DNA of 64,000 bases from Pseudomonadota bacterium (GTDB lineage: Bacteria > Pseudomonadota > Alphaproteobacteria > Rhizobiales > Aestuariivirgaceae): NCBI GenBank assembly GCA_963205315.1, contig CAUJIO010000103.1:28009-92008 (forward strand), in the 5' to 3' direction. Within the stretch, counting starts at the first letter, position 1; each line of letters opens with the position of its first letter. Position numbers and translations under genes: made by a program. The notes under the pieces are model-generated. The model had not been told where the DNA came from and did not search any database. It was given only the letters and a program-made list of their open reading frames with translations. This document shows positions 27,450 to 35,368 of the stretch, piece after piece.

Positions 27450-28361
27450 TCAGAATCCAGCAATGTGTTTAAGTCTATCACGGCTGAGTTCGGCTGACAC
27501 CGAGTCGCGAGACGACAATTTGATCGCGGCTGCGGCCTGGCCCAGGGTTGCCGCCCGCGCCAGCGGCAGGCCTTCGAGAATGCCGGCGGCGAGACCCGCA
27601 ACGGCGGCGTCGCCGGCGCCTGTCACATCGGCAATGTTCAGTGTGCCGGGTGCAGCAACATCGAACCGACCGGCTGGCGATGACGCCACCGCACCCTTCG
27701 CCCCGCGATGAACGACGATGTTCTCGAAACCGAGCCCATGCAATGCGGCAATGGCACGATCGAGGTCTTTCTCACGCGTCAGGGTTTCAAGCTGCTGCTG
27801 GTTTGGCGTGATGGCAAAGACGGGCTTGGTGCGTTTGAATTTCAGCAGCTTCTTCGCCTTCGGCACCGAGACGGGTTCGATTATCAGACGCACGCCGGTT
27901 CGCGCCGAGAAAGCACAGAGCCAATGGAGGCATGCGGCATCGATGTTGCAGTCGGCCACCAGCATGTCCGCTGAGGATAGCTGACCCGCAACGGCTTCAA
28001 GGTGCTTCGGCTTCAGCCATTCGATGTTGTGCATGTCATTGACGGCACTCTGCAGTTCGCCCTTGCGATCGAGGATGACGAGATAAGTCCCCGTCGACGC
28101 AGGTCCGGTGAGTGTCAGGGCAAGGCCGACACCAGCGGCCTCCGTCGTTTCGCGCACCAGTCGGCCGTTGGAGTCGTTACCAAGCACCGTCAGCAGTGAT
28201 ACCTGCATTCCGAGGCGCGCCAGATTCTCGGCGATATTGCGGCCCACACCACCGACTGACACCGTCACTTCGCCGGGGTTCGACGTCGCGCCGACAAAGG
28301 CGCCGCTGACGCGGCCCTTTATATCGACGTTGGCTCCTCCGATGACGATGACCTTTGACAT
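27450..28361 (-). CDS. psuK: PfkB-family kinase, probable pseudouridine kinase
   Basis: A 303-residue ribokinase-fold enzyme expected to phosphorylate pseudouridine before PsuG cleaves it. Seen: N-terminal VIVIGGANVDIKGRV, PGEVTVSVGGVGRNIAENLARLG, and the catalytic loop VTGAGDAAVAGLAAG with the Asp base, each close to Escherichia coli PsuK. The adjacent psuG supports the assignment. I chose the ATG at 28361, six bases from the preceding stop; a TTG lies two codons upstream. Because PfkB specificities vary, a modified nucleoside other than pseudouridine remains possible. Confidence 0.85.
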   Translation of the reverse strand: MSKVIVIGGANVDIKGRVSGAFVGATSNPGEVTVSVGGVGRNIAENLARLGMQVSLLTVLGNDSNGRLVRETTEAAGVGLALTLTGPASTGTYLVILDRKGELQSAVNDMHNIEWLKPKHLEAVAGQLSSADMLVADCNIDAACLHWLCAFSARTGVRLIIEPVSVPKAKKLLKFKRTKPVFAITPNQQQLETLTREKDLDRAIAALHGLGFENIVVHRGAKGAVASSPAGRFDVAAPGTLNIADVTGAGDAAVAGLAAGILEGLPLARAATLGQAAAAIKLSSRDSVSAELSRDRLKHIAGF

Positions 28362-28367
28362 GGTCAA

Positions 28368-29939
28368 TCAGAAATCAGTGGGCGCGCCACCCTCGGCCTT
28401 GCGGCGCTCGACGAAGGCATTGAGTTCGTCCTTCACCGCGGCATCGATGGCCGGTTCCTGATAATCGGCCAGTGCCTGTTTCCACACGCTGTTGGCACGT
28501 TGCCAGGCTTCCGGCTTACCCGCCGCCAGCCATTGCTGATTGTTGCGCCAGTCGGAGACGATTGGTGCATAGAAGGCGTTGGTGTAGCGGCCCAGCGTGT
28601 GCTGCGCGCCAAAGAAATGCCCCCCCGGACCAACTTCGCGGATTGCCTCGACGCCCAGAGCATCTTCAGTTGTTTCAAGAGGTTGCATGAACTCCATGAC
28701 CATCTGTATCAAGTCGCAGTCGAGCACGAATTTCTCGAAGCTGGCCACCAGTCCGCCTTCCAGCCAGCCGGCGCCATGCATGATCAGATTGCCGCCGCCC
28801 ATGGTGAGGCCCCACAATGAGAAAACGCTTTCATACGCCGCCTGGGCATCGACGGTATTGGCGGCGCAGGTATTTGAGGTGCGGAACGGCACCTTGTAGC
28901 GCCGCGCCAACTGCCCGCCGACAATGGTGGCCTTCATATATTCGGGCGTGCCAAAAGCGGGCGCGCCCGATTTCATGTCGACGTTGGAAGTGAAGCCGCC
29001 ATAGATCACCGGCGCACCCTTGCGCACCAGTTGGGTGAAGGCCATGCCAGCGAGTGCTTCGGCATTCTGCTGCACCAGTGCGCCCGCCACCGTCACCGGC
29101 GCCATGGCACCGGCCAGGGTGAAAGGTGTGACGCAGACGATCTGGTTGCGTGACGACATTTCGAGAATGCCGCGCAGCATCGGCGTGTCCAGCTTCAGCG
29201 GCGAGTTTGTGTTGACGATGGTTAACAGCGAGGGCTCGCGCTCCAGCTGCTCGTGGCTGATGCCGCGGGCGATGCGGGCGATCTCGATGCCATCGAGAAT
29301 GCGCTCGGATCCCAGCGAATAGGCGTGGAACGGCTTGTCGGTCATCACCGCCATGTCGCGCAGTGCTTCGAGATGGCGGACGGAGGCGTGAATGTCGATC
29401 GGCTCGACCGGATAGCCCGACAGGAATCCGATGCAATTGAAGTATTGTGCAAGCTTGAGGAAATTGCGGAAGTCGGCCTGGTTGCCGCTGCGCCTGCCGC
29501 CATCCATGTCGGAACTGTTGGGCGGGCTGGCGACGGTGCCGAACACCATGTTGTTGCCGCCGATGCGCTGGCTGTTCTCGGGGTTGCGAGCGTGGAAGGT
29601 GAACTCGGCCGGCACCGAACGCATCAGTTCTTCGATCATGGCGAGATCGAATCGTACGCGCTCTCCTTGCACATCGGCGCCCGCCGCCTTGAGCATGTCG
29701 CGGGCTTCGGGCAGCGTGAAGTCCATGCCGATCTCGGACAGCACGCGCAGCGAGGCATGATGAATTGACTCGATCTCGTCATCCGAGACGATCTGCATTG
29801 GCGGAAAGGCGCGGGCCAGCTTGCGGCGCGGCAATTGCGCCACGGGCGCGCGGCCCGAGGCCGATGTAGCACGGCGGCCACCGCCTTCGCGGCGAGAGCG
29901 CCGTGAGGTTTCCGGGCTGGAAGTCTCGATATCGGTCAA
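28368..29939 (-). CDS. MttB-family (non-pyrrolysine) corrinoid methyltransferase, paralog 1
   Basis: A 523-residue COG5598 methyltransferase, closely similar to the paralog at 24997: both share YGGFTSNVDMKSGAPAFGTP, AANxVDAQAAYESVFSLWG and EVGPGGHFFGAQHTL. It has an Arg/Gly-rich N-terminal tail of about 45 residues. It starts at TTG 29939, overlapping the LysR stop. Members of this family demethylate compounds such as glycine betaine or other quaternary amines with a partner corrinoid protein; here the candidate partner is at 35369. No amber codon is read through. Substrate cannot be told from sequence. Confidence 0.9.
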   Translation of the reverse strand: MTDIETSSPETSRRSRREGGGRRATSASGRAPVAQLPRRKLARAFPPMQIVSDDEIESIHHASLRVLSEIGMDFTLPEARDMLKAAGADVQGERVRFDLAMIEELMRSVPAEFTFHARNPENSQRIGGNNMVFGTVASPPNSSDMDGGRRSGNQADFRNFLKLAQYFNCIGFLSGYPVEPIDIHASVRHLEALRDMAVMTDKPFHAYSLGSERILDGIEIARIARGISHEQLEREPSLLTIVNTNSPLKLDTPMLRGILEMSSRNQIVCVTPFTLAGAMAPVTVAGALVQQNAEALAGMAFTQLVRKGAPVIYGGFTSNVDMKSGAPAFGTPEYMKATIVGGQLARRYKVPFRTSNTCAANTVDAQAAYESVFSLWGLTMGGGNLIMHGAGWLEGGLVASFEKFVLDCDLIQMVMEFMQPLETTEDALGVEAIREVGPGGHFFGAQHTLGRYTNAFYAPIVSDWRNNQQWLAAGKPEAWQRANSVWKQALADYQEPAIDAAVKDELNAFVERRKAEGGAPTDF

Positions 29940-30868
29940 GATGCTTTTCCTTTTTCGCGGTAGGCTTCGAGCGATGGATCGGCGGCAATCTGCTTCACCA
30001 GCCAGTCCTCGAAGCGTTTGATCTTGGGTTTCATGCGGTGCTCCGCATTGCAGGCGAACAGCCAGTTGTGCCGGTGCTGCACCTTCAGCGGGAAAGGCTG
30101 TACGAGGCGGCCCATCTTGATTTCTTCCGTCGCGAAGGGGCCGATGGTCATGGCAACACCGCGGCCTTCGATGGCCGCTTCCTGTGCGAGGATGTAACTG
30201 TCGAAGGCCAACCGGTCGGACAGCTTGATACCCTTCACGCCGGCCGCCTCCAACCAGATGTGCCAGTCTTCTTCTGCCGTGTAGACATAAAGCAGCTTGT
30301 GCTTTTTCAGGTCTTCCGGCGTCTTCAGCGCATTGGGGCCTTTCATCAGTTCAGGCGAGCAGATCGGCGTCAGGCGGGAGTTGAACAGTGTGCGGTAGTA
30401 GTGATCGGGGGAACGGTTGCGGGCGAGGATCAATCCGACATCGACATTCTTCTCGTCGAAGTCCCAGTCGAAATAGGACGTCGAAAGTCTGACCTTCATG
30501 TCGGGAAAGCGGCGTTCGAAATCGTGCAGACGCGGGATCAGCCATTTCAGTGCGACGGTAACATACACCTGCACGGTCAGTTCATTATCGGCGGCCGAGG
30601 GCTTCAGCGCGCGGGTCTGCGCCTCGATCATATCGAAGGCCTCGCGCACCGGCGGAAAATACGTGTGCCCGGCTTGCGTCAGTTCGGCGCGCCTGGCATC
30701 GCGCCGGAAAAGCTGCACGCCGAGGCGCTGTTCCAAGGATTTCACCTGATGGCTCACGGCCGAGCGGGTGATACCCAATTCACCGGAGGCGAGGCGGAAA
30801 CTGCCCAGCCGGGCAGCAGCCTCGAAGGCGGTCAGTGCGCGCAGCGGTGGCAGGTCACGTCTGGCCAA
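29936..30868 (-). CDS. LysR-family transcriptional regulator (GcvA-like)
   Basis: A 310-residue regulator with an N-terminal winged helix (RALTAFEAAARLGSFRLASGELGITRSAVSHQVKSLE across residues 9-45) and a periplasmic-binding-like effector domain. The sequence style is that of the GcvA subgroup. It starts at TTG 30868 behind GAGGA and is divergent from the third MttB gene across 180 bases. It is also translationally coupled to MttB1, so it probably controls both arms of the methyltransferase locus in response to a substrate or one-carbon signal. Confidence 0.88.
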   Translation of the reverse strand: MARRDLPPLRALTAFEAAARLGSFRLASGELGITRSAVSHQVKSLEQRLGVQLFRRDARRAELTQAGHTYFPPVREAFDMIEAQTRALKPSAADNELTVQVYVTVALKWLIPRLHDFERRFPDMKVRLSTSYFDWDFDEKNVDVGLILARNRSPDHYYRTLFNSRLTPICSPELMKGPNALKTPEDLKKHKLLYVYTAEEDWHIWLEAAGVKGIKLSDRLAFDSYILAQEAAIEGRGVAMTIGPFATEEIKMGRLVQPFPLKVQHRHNWLFACNAEHRMKPKIKRFEDWLVKQIAADPSLEAYREKGKAS

Positions 30869-31048
30869 GATTCCTCACCCGTCTTTTGATGCCCTGTTCT
30901 ATCACCATTGAAAACCATGGGTTAAGAGGCGAATGATGAAACCATGCCGAAAATGTGGTGAAATAATCTCACGTCTTGTACTGAAAGATAAGCCGTTGAA
31001 ACCTGCCCGCAAAACAGCGGATATAGGGCTTATATCAGGAGTCCGATC
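30869..31048. promoter_or_regulatory. Divergent control region between LysR operon and MttB3 operon
   Basis: 180 bases without a gene. It is locally AT-rich and holds several ACCAT/ATGGT words, including ACCATTG, AACCATGG and AAACCATGCC, which could be LysR contact sites; no clean palindrome was found. AGGAG at 31037 serves the MttB3 ATG. Confidence 0.4.
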
Positions 31049-32626
31049 ATGAGCGCTGTAGAAGACCTTTCCCGCCGCCGCGGTGGCCGTGAAGCCCGCC
31101 GGGCGCTACGGTCCCGTCCGATCCCCATGACAGAGGCTGCCGTCCGCCCCGGCATGGTGGGCGGCCAGTACAAGCCGCTGACCGAGATGGATATGCAGCG
31201 CATCCACGAGACGGCGCTGAAGCTGCTGGAAACCGTTGGGCTCGCCCAGGCCATTCCGTCCTGCGTCGAGGCGATGACGGCGCGCGGCTGCTCGCTCAAT
31301 GCGCAAGGCCGCCTGTGTATTCCGCGCAGCCTCGTCGAGGACATTCTCGCCAGCTGTGCGCGCAATTTCGTGCTGCACGGACGCGATCCCAAGCATGACA
31401 TGGAGCCGTCAGGCAACCGCGTCTACTTCGGCACTGCTGGAGCGGCAGTGCATATCGTCGAGCCTGCAACCAGGACTTATCGCGAGTCCTATCTCGCCGA
31501 TCTCTATGACGCGGCGCGCATCGTCGACAACTGCGACAACATTCACTTCTTCCAGCGGGCGCTGACGGCGCGCGACATGATCACCGGGCACGATCTCGAC
31601 ATCAACACGATGTATGCCTGCCTCGCCGGCACGTCGAAGCATGTCGGCACCAGCATGGTCGATCCGGCGCATGTCGACGAGTGCCTGCAGATGCTGCATT
31701 TCATCGCCGGTGGCGAAGCCAAGTGGCGCGAGCGGCCGTTCGTGTCGCAATCGAACTGCTTTGTCGTGCCGCCGATGAAATTTGCCGAGGATGCCTGCCG
31801 CTGCCTCGAGGCGGCGGCGCGCGGCGGCATGCCGGTGCTGCTGCTGTCGGCCGCACAAGCGGGCGCCACCTCTCCTGCGGCGCTGGCGGGCACCGTCGTT
31901 CAGGCGGTGGCGGAATGCCTTGCGGCATTGGTCTACATCAACTGCGTGGTGCCGGGAGCCATTGCGATCTGGGGTCCGTGGCCCTTCGTCTCGGATCTGC
32001 GCACAGGTGCTATGTCGGGGGGCTCGGGCGAACAGGCGCTCATTACGTCGGCCTGCGCCCAGATGGGCCACTTCTACAATCTCACGGTCGGTTCTGCCGC
32101 CGGCATGTGCGACTCGAAAATGCCCGACATGCAAGCGGGTTACGAGAAGGGTGTCACTGCCGGCATTTCGGCGATGACCGGCATCAACCTGATGTATGAA
32201 TCGGCCGGCATGCACGCCTCGCTGCTCGGCTTCTGCCTCGAGAGCCTGCTGATCGACAACGACATGCTGGGCTCGATCAACCGCAATGTGCGCGGCATCG
32301 AGGTCAATGACGAGACGCTGTCGCTGGACGTCATCACCGACGTCTGCGTCAATGGTCCGGGCCACTATCTCGGAAACGAGCAGACGCTAACGCTGATGCA
32401 GAAGGAATATGTCTATCCGCAGATCGCCAACCGCATGAGCCCGAAAGAATGGGCCGAGGCCGGCAAGCCGGATCTGATCGAGCGCGCCACTGCCCGCAAG
32501 ATGGAAATCCTCACCACCTACTATCCGGATTACCTGCCCTGGGAGATGGACAAGATCCTCCGCCAGAATCACGATATCAAGCTGCCGCGCACGATGATGG
32601 AGCCCGGCGACCCGCGCTGGGCCTGA
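31049..32626 (+). CDS. MttB-family (non-pyrrolysine) corrinoid methyltransferase, paralog 3
   Basis: A 525-residue COG5598 protein, clearly more distant from the two minus-strand paralogs than they are from each other. Features: MQRIHETALKLLETVGLAQAIP, PATRTYRESYLADLYDAARIVDN and ATSPAALAGTVVQAVAECLA. It starts with an Arg-rich tail (RRRGGREARRALRSRP). It leads a plus-strand operon with an Fe-S protein, a homocysteine-methyltransferase-like protein and a GFA protein. It may act on a second methylated substrate or on the second methyl group of a shared substrate. No pyrrolysine codon. Confidence 0.88.
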   Translation: MSAVEDLSRRRGGREARRALRSRPIPMTEAAVRPGMVGGQYKPLTEMDMQRIHETALKLLETVGLAQAIPSCVEAMTARGCSLNAQGRLCIPRSLVEDILASCARNFVLHGRDPKHDMEPSGNRVYFGTAGAAVHIVEPATRTYRESYLADLYDAARIVDNCDNIHFFQRALTARDMITGHDLDINTMYACLAGTSKHVGTSMVDPAHVDECLQMLHFIAGGEAKWRERPFVSQSNCFVVPPMKFAEDACRCLEAAARGGMPVLLLSAAQAGATSPAALAGTVVQAVAECLAALVYINCVVPGAIAIWGPWPFVSDLRTGAMSGGSGEQALITSACAQMGHFYNLTVGSAAGMCDSKMPDMQAGYEKGVTAGISAMTGINLMYESAGMHASLLGFCLESLLIDNDMLGSINRNVRGIEVNDETLSLDVITDVCVNGPGHYLGNEQTLTLMQKEYVYPQIANRMSPKEWAEAGKPDLIERATARKMEILTTYYPDYLPWEMDKILRQNHDIKLPRTMMEPGDPRWA

Positions 32627-32635
32627 CGCCACATC

Positions 32636-33289
32636 ATGGAGCATCCGGTTCTGAGCGCTATTCGACGGGCGAGTTTCACGCCGCTTGGATGGTTTGCGCC
32701 AGTGCCGGAAGATCGCGTTCCCGGAGAGACGGCGTTCGTCATCCTCCTCGGCAATGCAGGTCCGGACATGTTTCGGCGCTTTGCCCGTGAACGTGACCCG
32801 CGGCGTGATGCGATGGACGATTGGACGCGTGACGTGGTGTCTGCTCTCGCCCGCGATCTTGACGCGCGCGCCGTCTATCCCTTCGACATGGACCCGCCCT
32901 ATCCCTTTCTCACCTGGGCGCGGCGCGGCGGAGCTGGCCACGTATCGCCGCTCGGCCTCAACATCCACCCGACATACGGACTTTGGCATGCATACCGGGC
33001 GGCCTTGCTGTTCCCGGTTGCCTTCGATCTGCCGGTCCCCCGGTCCGGTGCCCACCCGTGTGACAGCTGTCTAGCCAAGCCTTGCCTTTCCGCCTGTCCG
33101 GTGCATGCTTTCAGCCCGGCGGGCTATGACGTTCCGGCCTGCGCGGGGCACCTGAAAACGTCGCGAGGTGAGGCATGCATGTCGCGAGGCTGCCTTGCGC
33201 GCCATGCCTGTCCTGTGGGACAAGGATTGGGCTATGCGCCGGCGCAGGCAGAGTTTCACATGCGGGCATTTCTCGTCGCACGTCAGTAG
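32636..33289 (+). CDS. Two-cluster Fe-S protein, candidate corrinoid reductive activator
   Basis: A 217-residue soluble protein. The C-terminal part has cysteines 142, 145, 150, 154 (CDSCLAKPCLSAC) and 169, 181, 186, 192 (ACMSRGCLARHAC), enough for two [4Fe-4S] clusters, arranged as in the ferredoxin part of epoxyqueuosine reductase (QueG). The N-terminal 140 residues carry no recognised catalytic motif and are too short for full QueG. Its place nine bases after an MttB gene suggests it gives electrons to reactivate Co(II) corrinoid, a job done by RamA in methanogens. That role is inference; the Fe-S binding is well supported. Confidence 0.7.
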   Translation: MEHPVLSAIRRASFTPLGWFAPVPEDRVPGETAFVILLGNAGPDMFRRFARERDPRRDAMDDWTRDVVSALARDLDARAVYPFDMDPPYPFLTWARRGGAGHVSPLGLNIHPTYGLWHAYRAALLFPVAFDLPVPRSGAHPCDSCLAKPCLSACPVHAFSPAGYDVPACAGHLKTSRGEACMSRGCLARHACPVGQGLGYAPAQAEFHMRAFLVARQ

Positions 33290-33301
33290 CTGGGGGGTTC
33301 T

Positions 33302-34213
33302 ATGTACGAGCATATCGCGCGAAAGCTGTCACGCGGCGAAATCATCATTCTTGATGGCGGGACCGGCACCGATATCCAGCGGCGGGGCGTGGCGATGAGC
33401 GGTAGCACCTGGTGTGCGGAGGCCAACCTCAGCCATCCCGACATCGTCCGGGAAGTCCACCGCGACTACATCAATGCGGGCGCCGACATCGTCATCGCCA
33501 ACACTTTCGCGACCAGCCCACTCCTCTTCAACGCGCTGGGACGCGATGAAGATATGCTGGAGATCGACCGCGCCGCAGTGGCGCTGGCCAAGGAAACCGC
33601 CGCTGGAAAGCGGGTGGCGGTTGCAGGCTCCATGTCGACGATGCGGCCGGTCGTCACCGGCAGCGACCGGACGTCGAAGCAGCGCGAGTGGCCGGAAGCC
33701 CAGGCGCGCGCCTTGTTCAAGCGAAAGGCGGACAATCTGGCGGCCGCCCATGTCGATCTCATCATGATGGAGATGATGCGCGATACCGATTATTCGCTGT
33801 GGGCAACAGAAGCGGCGATCGCGACGCGGCTACCCGTGTGGGTCGGGATCTCGGTGGAAAAACGGGCGGACGGCAAGCTTACGGGTTTCGGCCGCGAGGA
33901 TCAGCTGCTCGACGACGTAGCACGGGTGCTGGCCAAGACCAATCCCGCACTCATCAGCATCATGCATTCCTCGCCAAACGACACAGGCGAGGCCATCGAC
34001 ATCGTGCGCAAGTACTGGAACGGGCCCCTCGGCGCCTATCCGGAGAGCGGCTATTTCAAGATGCCGGAATGGACCTTTGTTGACATTATCGAACCTGACG
34101 ATCTCGTAGCCAAGGCGCGTGAATGGCATGCCAAGGGCGTGACGGCCTTCGGTGGCTGCTGTGGCCTTGGCCCCGAACACATTCATGCACTGGCGCGAGA
34201 GCTCAGACCGTGA
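33302..34213 (+). CDS. Homocysteine S-methyltransferase-family protein with altered zinc site
   Basis: A 303-residue (beta/alpha)8 protein of the BHMT/MmuM family: ILDGGTGTDIQRRG, NTFATSPLLF and the C-terminal FGGCCGLGPEHI with Cys286 and Cys287. The third zinc ligand, a Cys in the middle of known enzymes, is replaced: the equivalent segment reads ISIMHSSPND, with His222 and no cysteine. Zinc may be held differently, or the acceptor may not be homocysteine. It lies in the MttB3 operon, where it could pass corrinoid- or substrate-derived methyl groups to a thiol. It overlaps the GFA gene by four bases (GTGA). Confidence 0.82.
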   Translation: MYEHIARKLSRGEIIILDGGTGTDIQRRGVAMSGSTWCAEANLSHPDIVREVHRDYINAGADIVIANTFATSPLLFNALGRDEDMLEIDRAAVALAKETAAGKRVAVAGSMSTMRPVVTGSDRTSKQREWPEAQARALFKRKADNLAAAHVDLIMMEMMRDTDYSLWATEAAIATRLPVWVGISVEKRADGKLTGFGREDQLLDDVARVLAKTNPALISIMHSSPNDTGEAIDIVRKYWNGPLGAYPESGYFKMPEWTFVDIIEPDDLVAKAREWHAKGVTAFGGCCGLGPEHIHALARELRP

Positions 34214-34593
34214 AGACCGGCTCCTGTTTGTGTGGGGCGGTGAAATTCGAGATCCACGGTGCGCTCCGTCCGGTCATTGCCTGTCATTGCATCCAGTGCC
34301 GCAAGCAGACCGGCACCTATATGTCTGCCACGGCGGCATCCGACGCTGACCTGATATTCACGGAAGTCCGCGGACTGAAATGGTATCGCTCAAGCCCTGA
34401 GGCGCAGCGCGGGTTCTGCGGCGAGTGCGGTTCGGTGTTGTTGTGGAAAAGGGACGGCAGCAGCCACACGTCAATCACCGCTGGCAGCATCGACGGCCCA
34501 ACCGGCGCTTCGCTCGAGGGGCATATCTTCTGCGAGAGCGCCGGTGACTATTACGAAATCGCCGGTGGGGCATACCGGCTGGACCGATGGTAA
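34210..34593 (+). CDS. GFA-family (glutathione-dependent formaldehyde-activating type) zinc protein
   Basis: A 127-residue CENP-V/GFA-fold protein with the zinc cysteines GSCLCGAV, CHCIQC and FCGECGSVL, and the conserved C-terminal LEGHIFCE. GFA-family members are linked with S-hydroxymethyl-glutathione formation, though many are unassigned. The GTG start overlaps the stop of the homocysteine-methyltransferase-like gene. In this operon, handling of formaldehyde released from methyl oxidation would make sense, but that is an inference from position. Confidence 0.85.
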   Translation: MKTGSCLCGAVKFEIHGALRPVIACHCIQCRKQTGTYMSATAASDADLIFTEVRGLKWYRSSPEAQRGFCGECGSVLLWKRDGSSHTSITAGSIDGPTGASLEGHIFCESAGDYYEIAGGAYRLDRW

Positions 34594-34711
34594 GCCAGGG
34601 CAGAGGCTTACGAAGATCCCGACTCGCGGCCGGGACGCTCTGACATTGGCACCAGATCAATGAGTTCTTGCTGAGAGACCCTGTCAGCGATTTGTCAGTT
34701 TGACTGTGGCG

Positions 34712-35350
34712 TCAACCAGCGTGGTTCTGCAAGCGGGCGAGTACCTCGCCATAGCCGGTGAAGCGATATTCATAGGCGAGGCCAAGTCTTGCCGCGGCGG
34801 CCATGGCCTTTTTCGCGAGGTCCTCATCGCGGGTCTGCGCGAGAAAGACGATCTTCGTGTAATTGCCGAAATACAGCGGCAGCAGTTCCGGATGGCGGTC
34901 GAGACCGAGGCCTGCCCAGATCAGCTTGTCGAAATGCTTGGCGAGGTAGTCGGTCAGGAAAAAGGACGTAACATCGTCATCGGCGTGCCGTTCAAACTCG
35001 GCATTGCCGGAGAAGAACGCATAGCAATGCGGGCCATCGATACGTTCGATGCCCTCCTCCGCCAGCAGCCTGTCAAGCTCGCCGCCGGTGCCACAATCGC
35101 CATAGAGTACAAAGATCGACTTGTAGCGCCCCTTGGCCTCGCGGATTTTCTCGCGGATAGCCGGAACAATCTTGTCTGGTGTATTGTGCCATTTGGCGGG
35201 CAGGCACTGCAAATCGAAGGCGGTCCAGCGGTTGCGCTCGATCAGGTCGACGATCTCGCGCGCCAAAGCACCACAGGCCAGGAGGAGAACATCCCCCTGG
35301 CCCGGCTTGAATTCGAATTCGTCGGATGGTGTGAGATTGACGAGGGTCAT
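34712..35350 (-). CDS. DUF1638-family protein
   Basis: A 212-residue protein with the DUF1638 pattern: VLLLACGALAREIVDLI, CLPAKWHNTPDKI, VLYGDCGTGGELDRLL and GLDRHPELLPLYFGNYTK. The function is not established; I recall the family as a frequent neighbour of MttB-type methyltransferases and their corrinoid proteins. The conserved cysteines and GDCGTGG loop could bind a metal or cofactor. It follows the corrinoid gene by 18 bases on the same strand and is probably translated from the same message. It is convergent with the MttB3 operon. Confidence 0.8.
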   Translation of the reverse strand: MTLVNLTPSDEFEFKPGQGDVLLLACGALAREIVDLIERNRWTAFDLQCLPAKWHNTPDKIVPAIREKIREAKGRYKSIFVLYGDCGTGGELDRLLAEEGIERIDGPHCYAFFSGNAEFERHADDDVTSFFLTDYLAKHFDKLIWAGLGLDRHPELLPLYFGNYTKIVFLAQTRDEDLAKKAMAAAARLGLAYEYRFTGYGEVLARLQNHAG

Positions 35351-35368
35351 GGGTGACCCACCGTTGCC

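Noticed and set aside
24997..32626. Pyrrolysine use in the MttB-family genes
   Set aside because: All three genes read through full length without an in-frame amber codon, as expected for non-pyrrolysine members.
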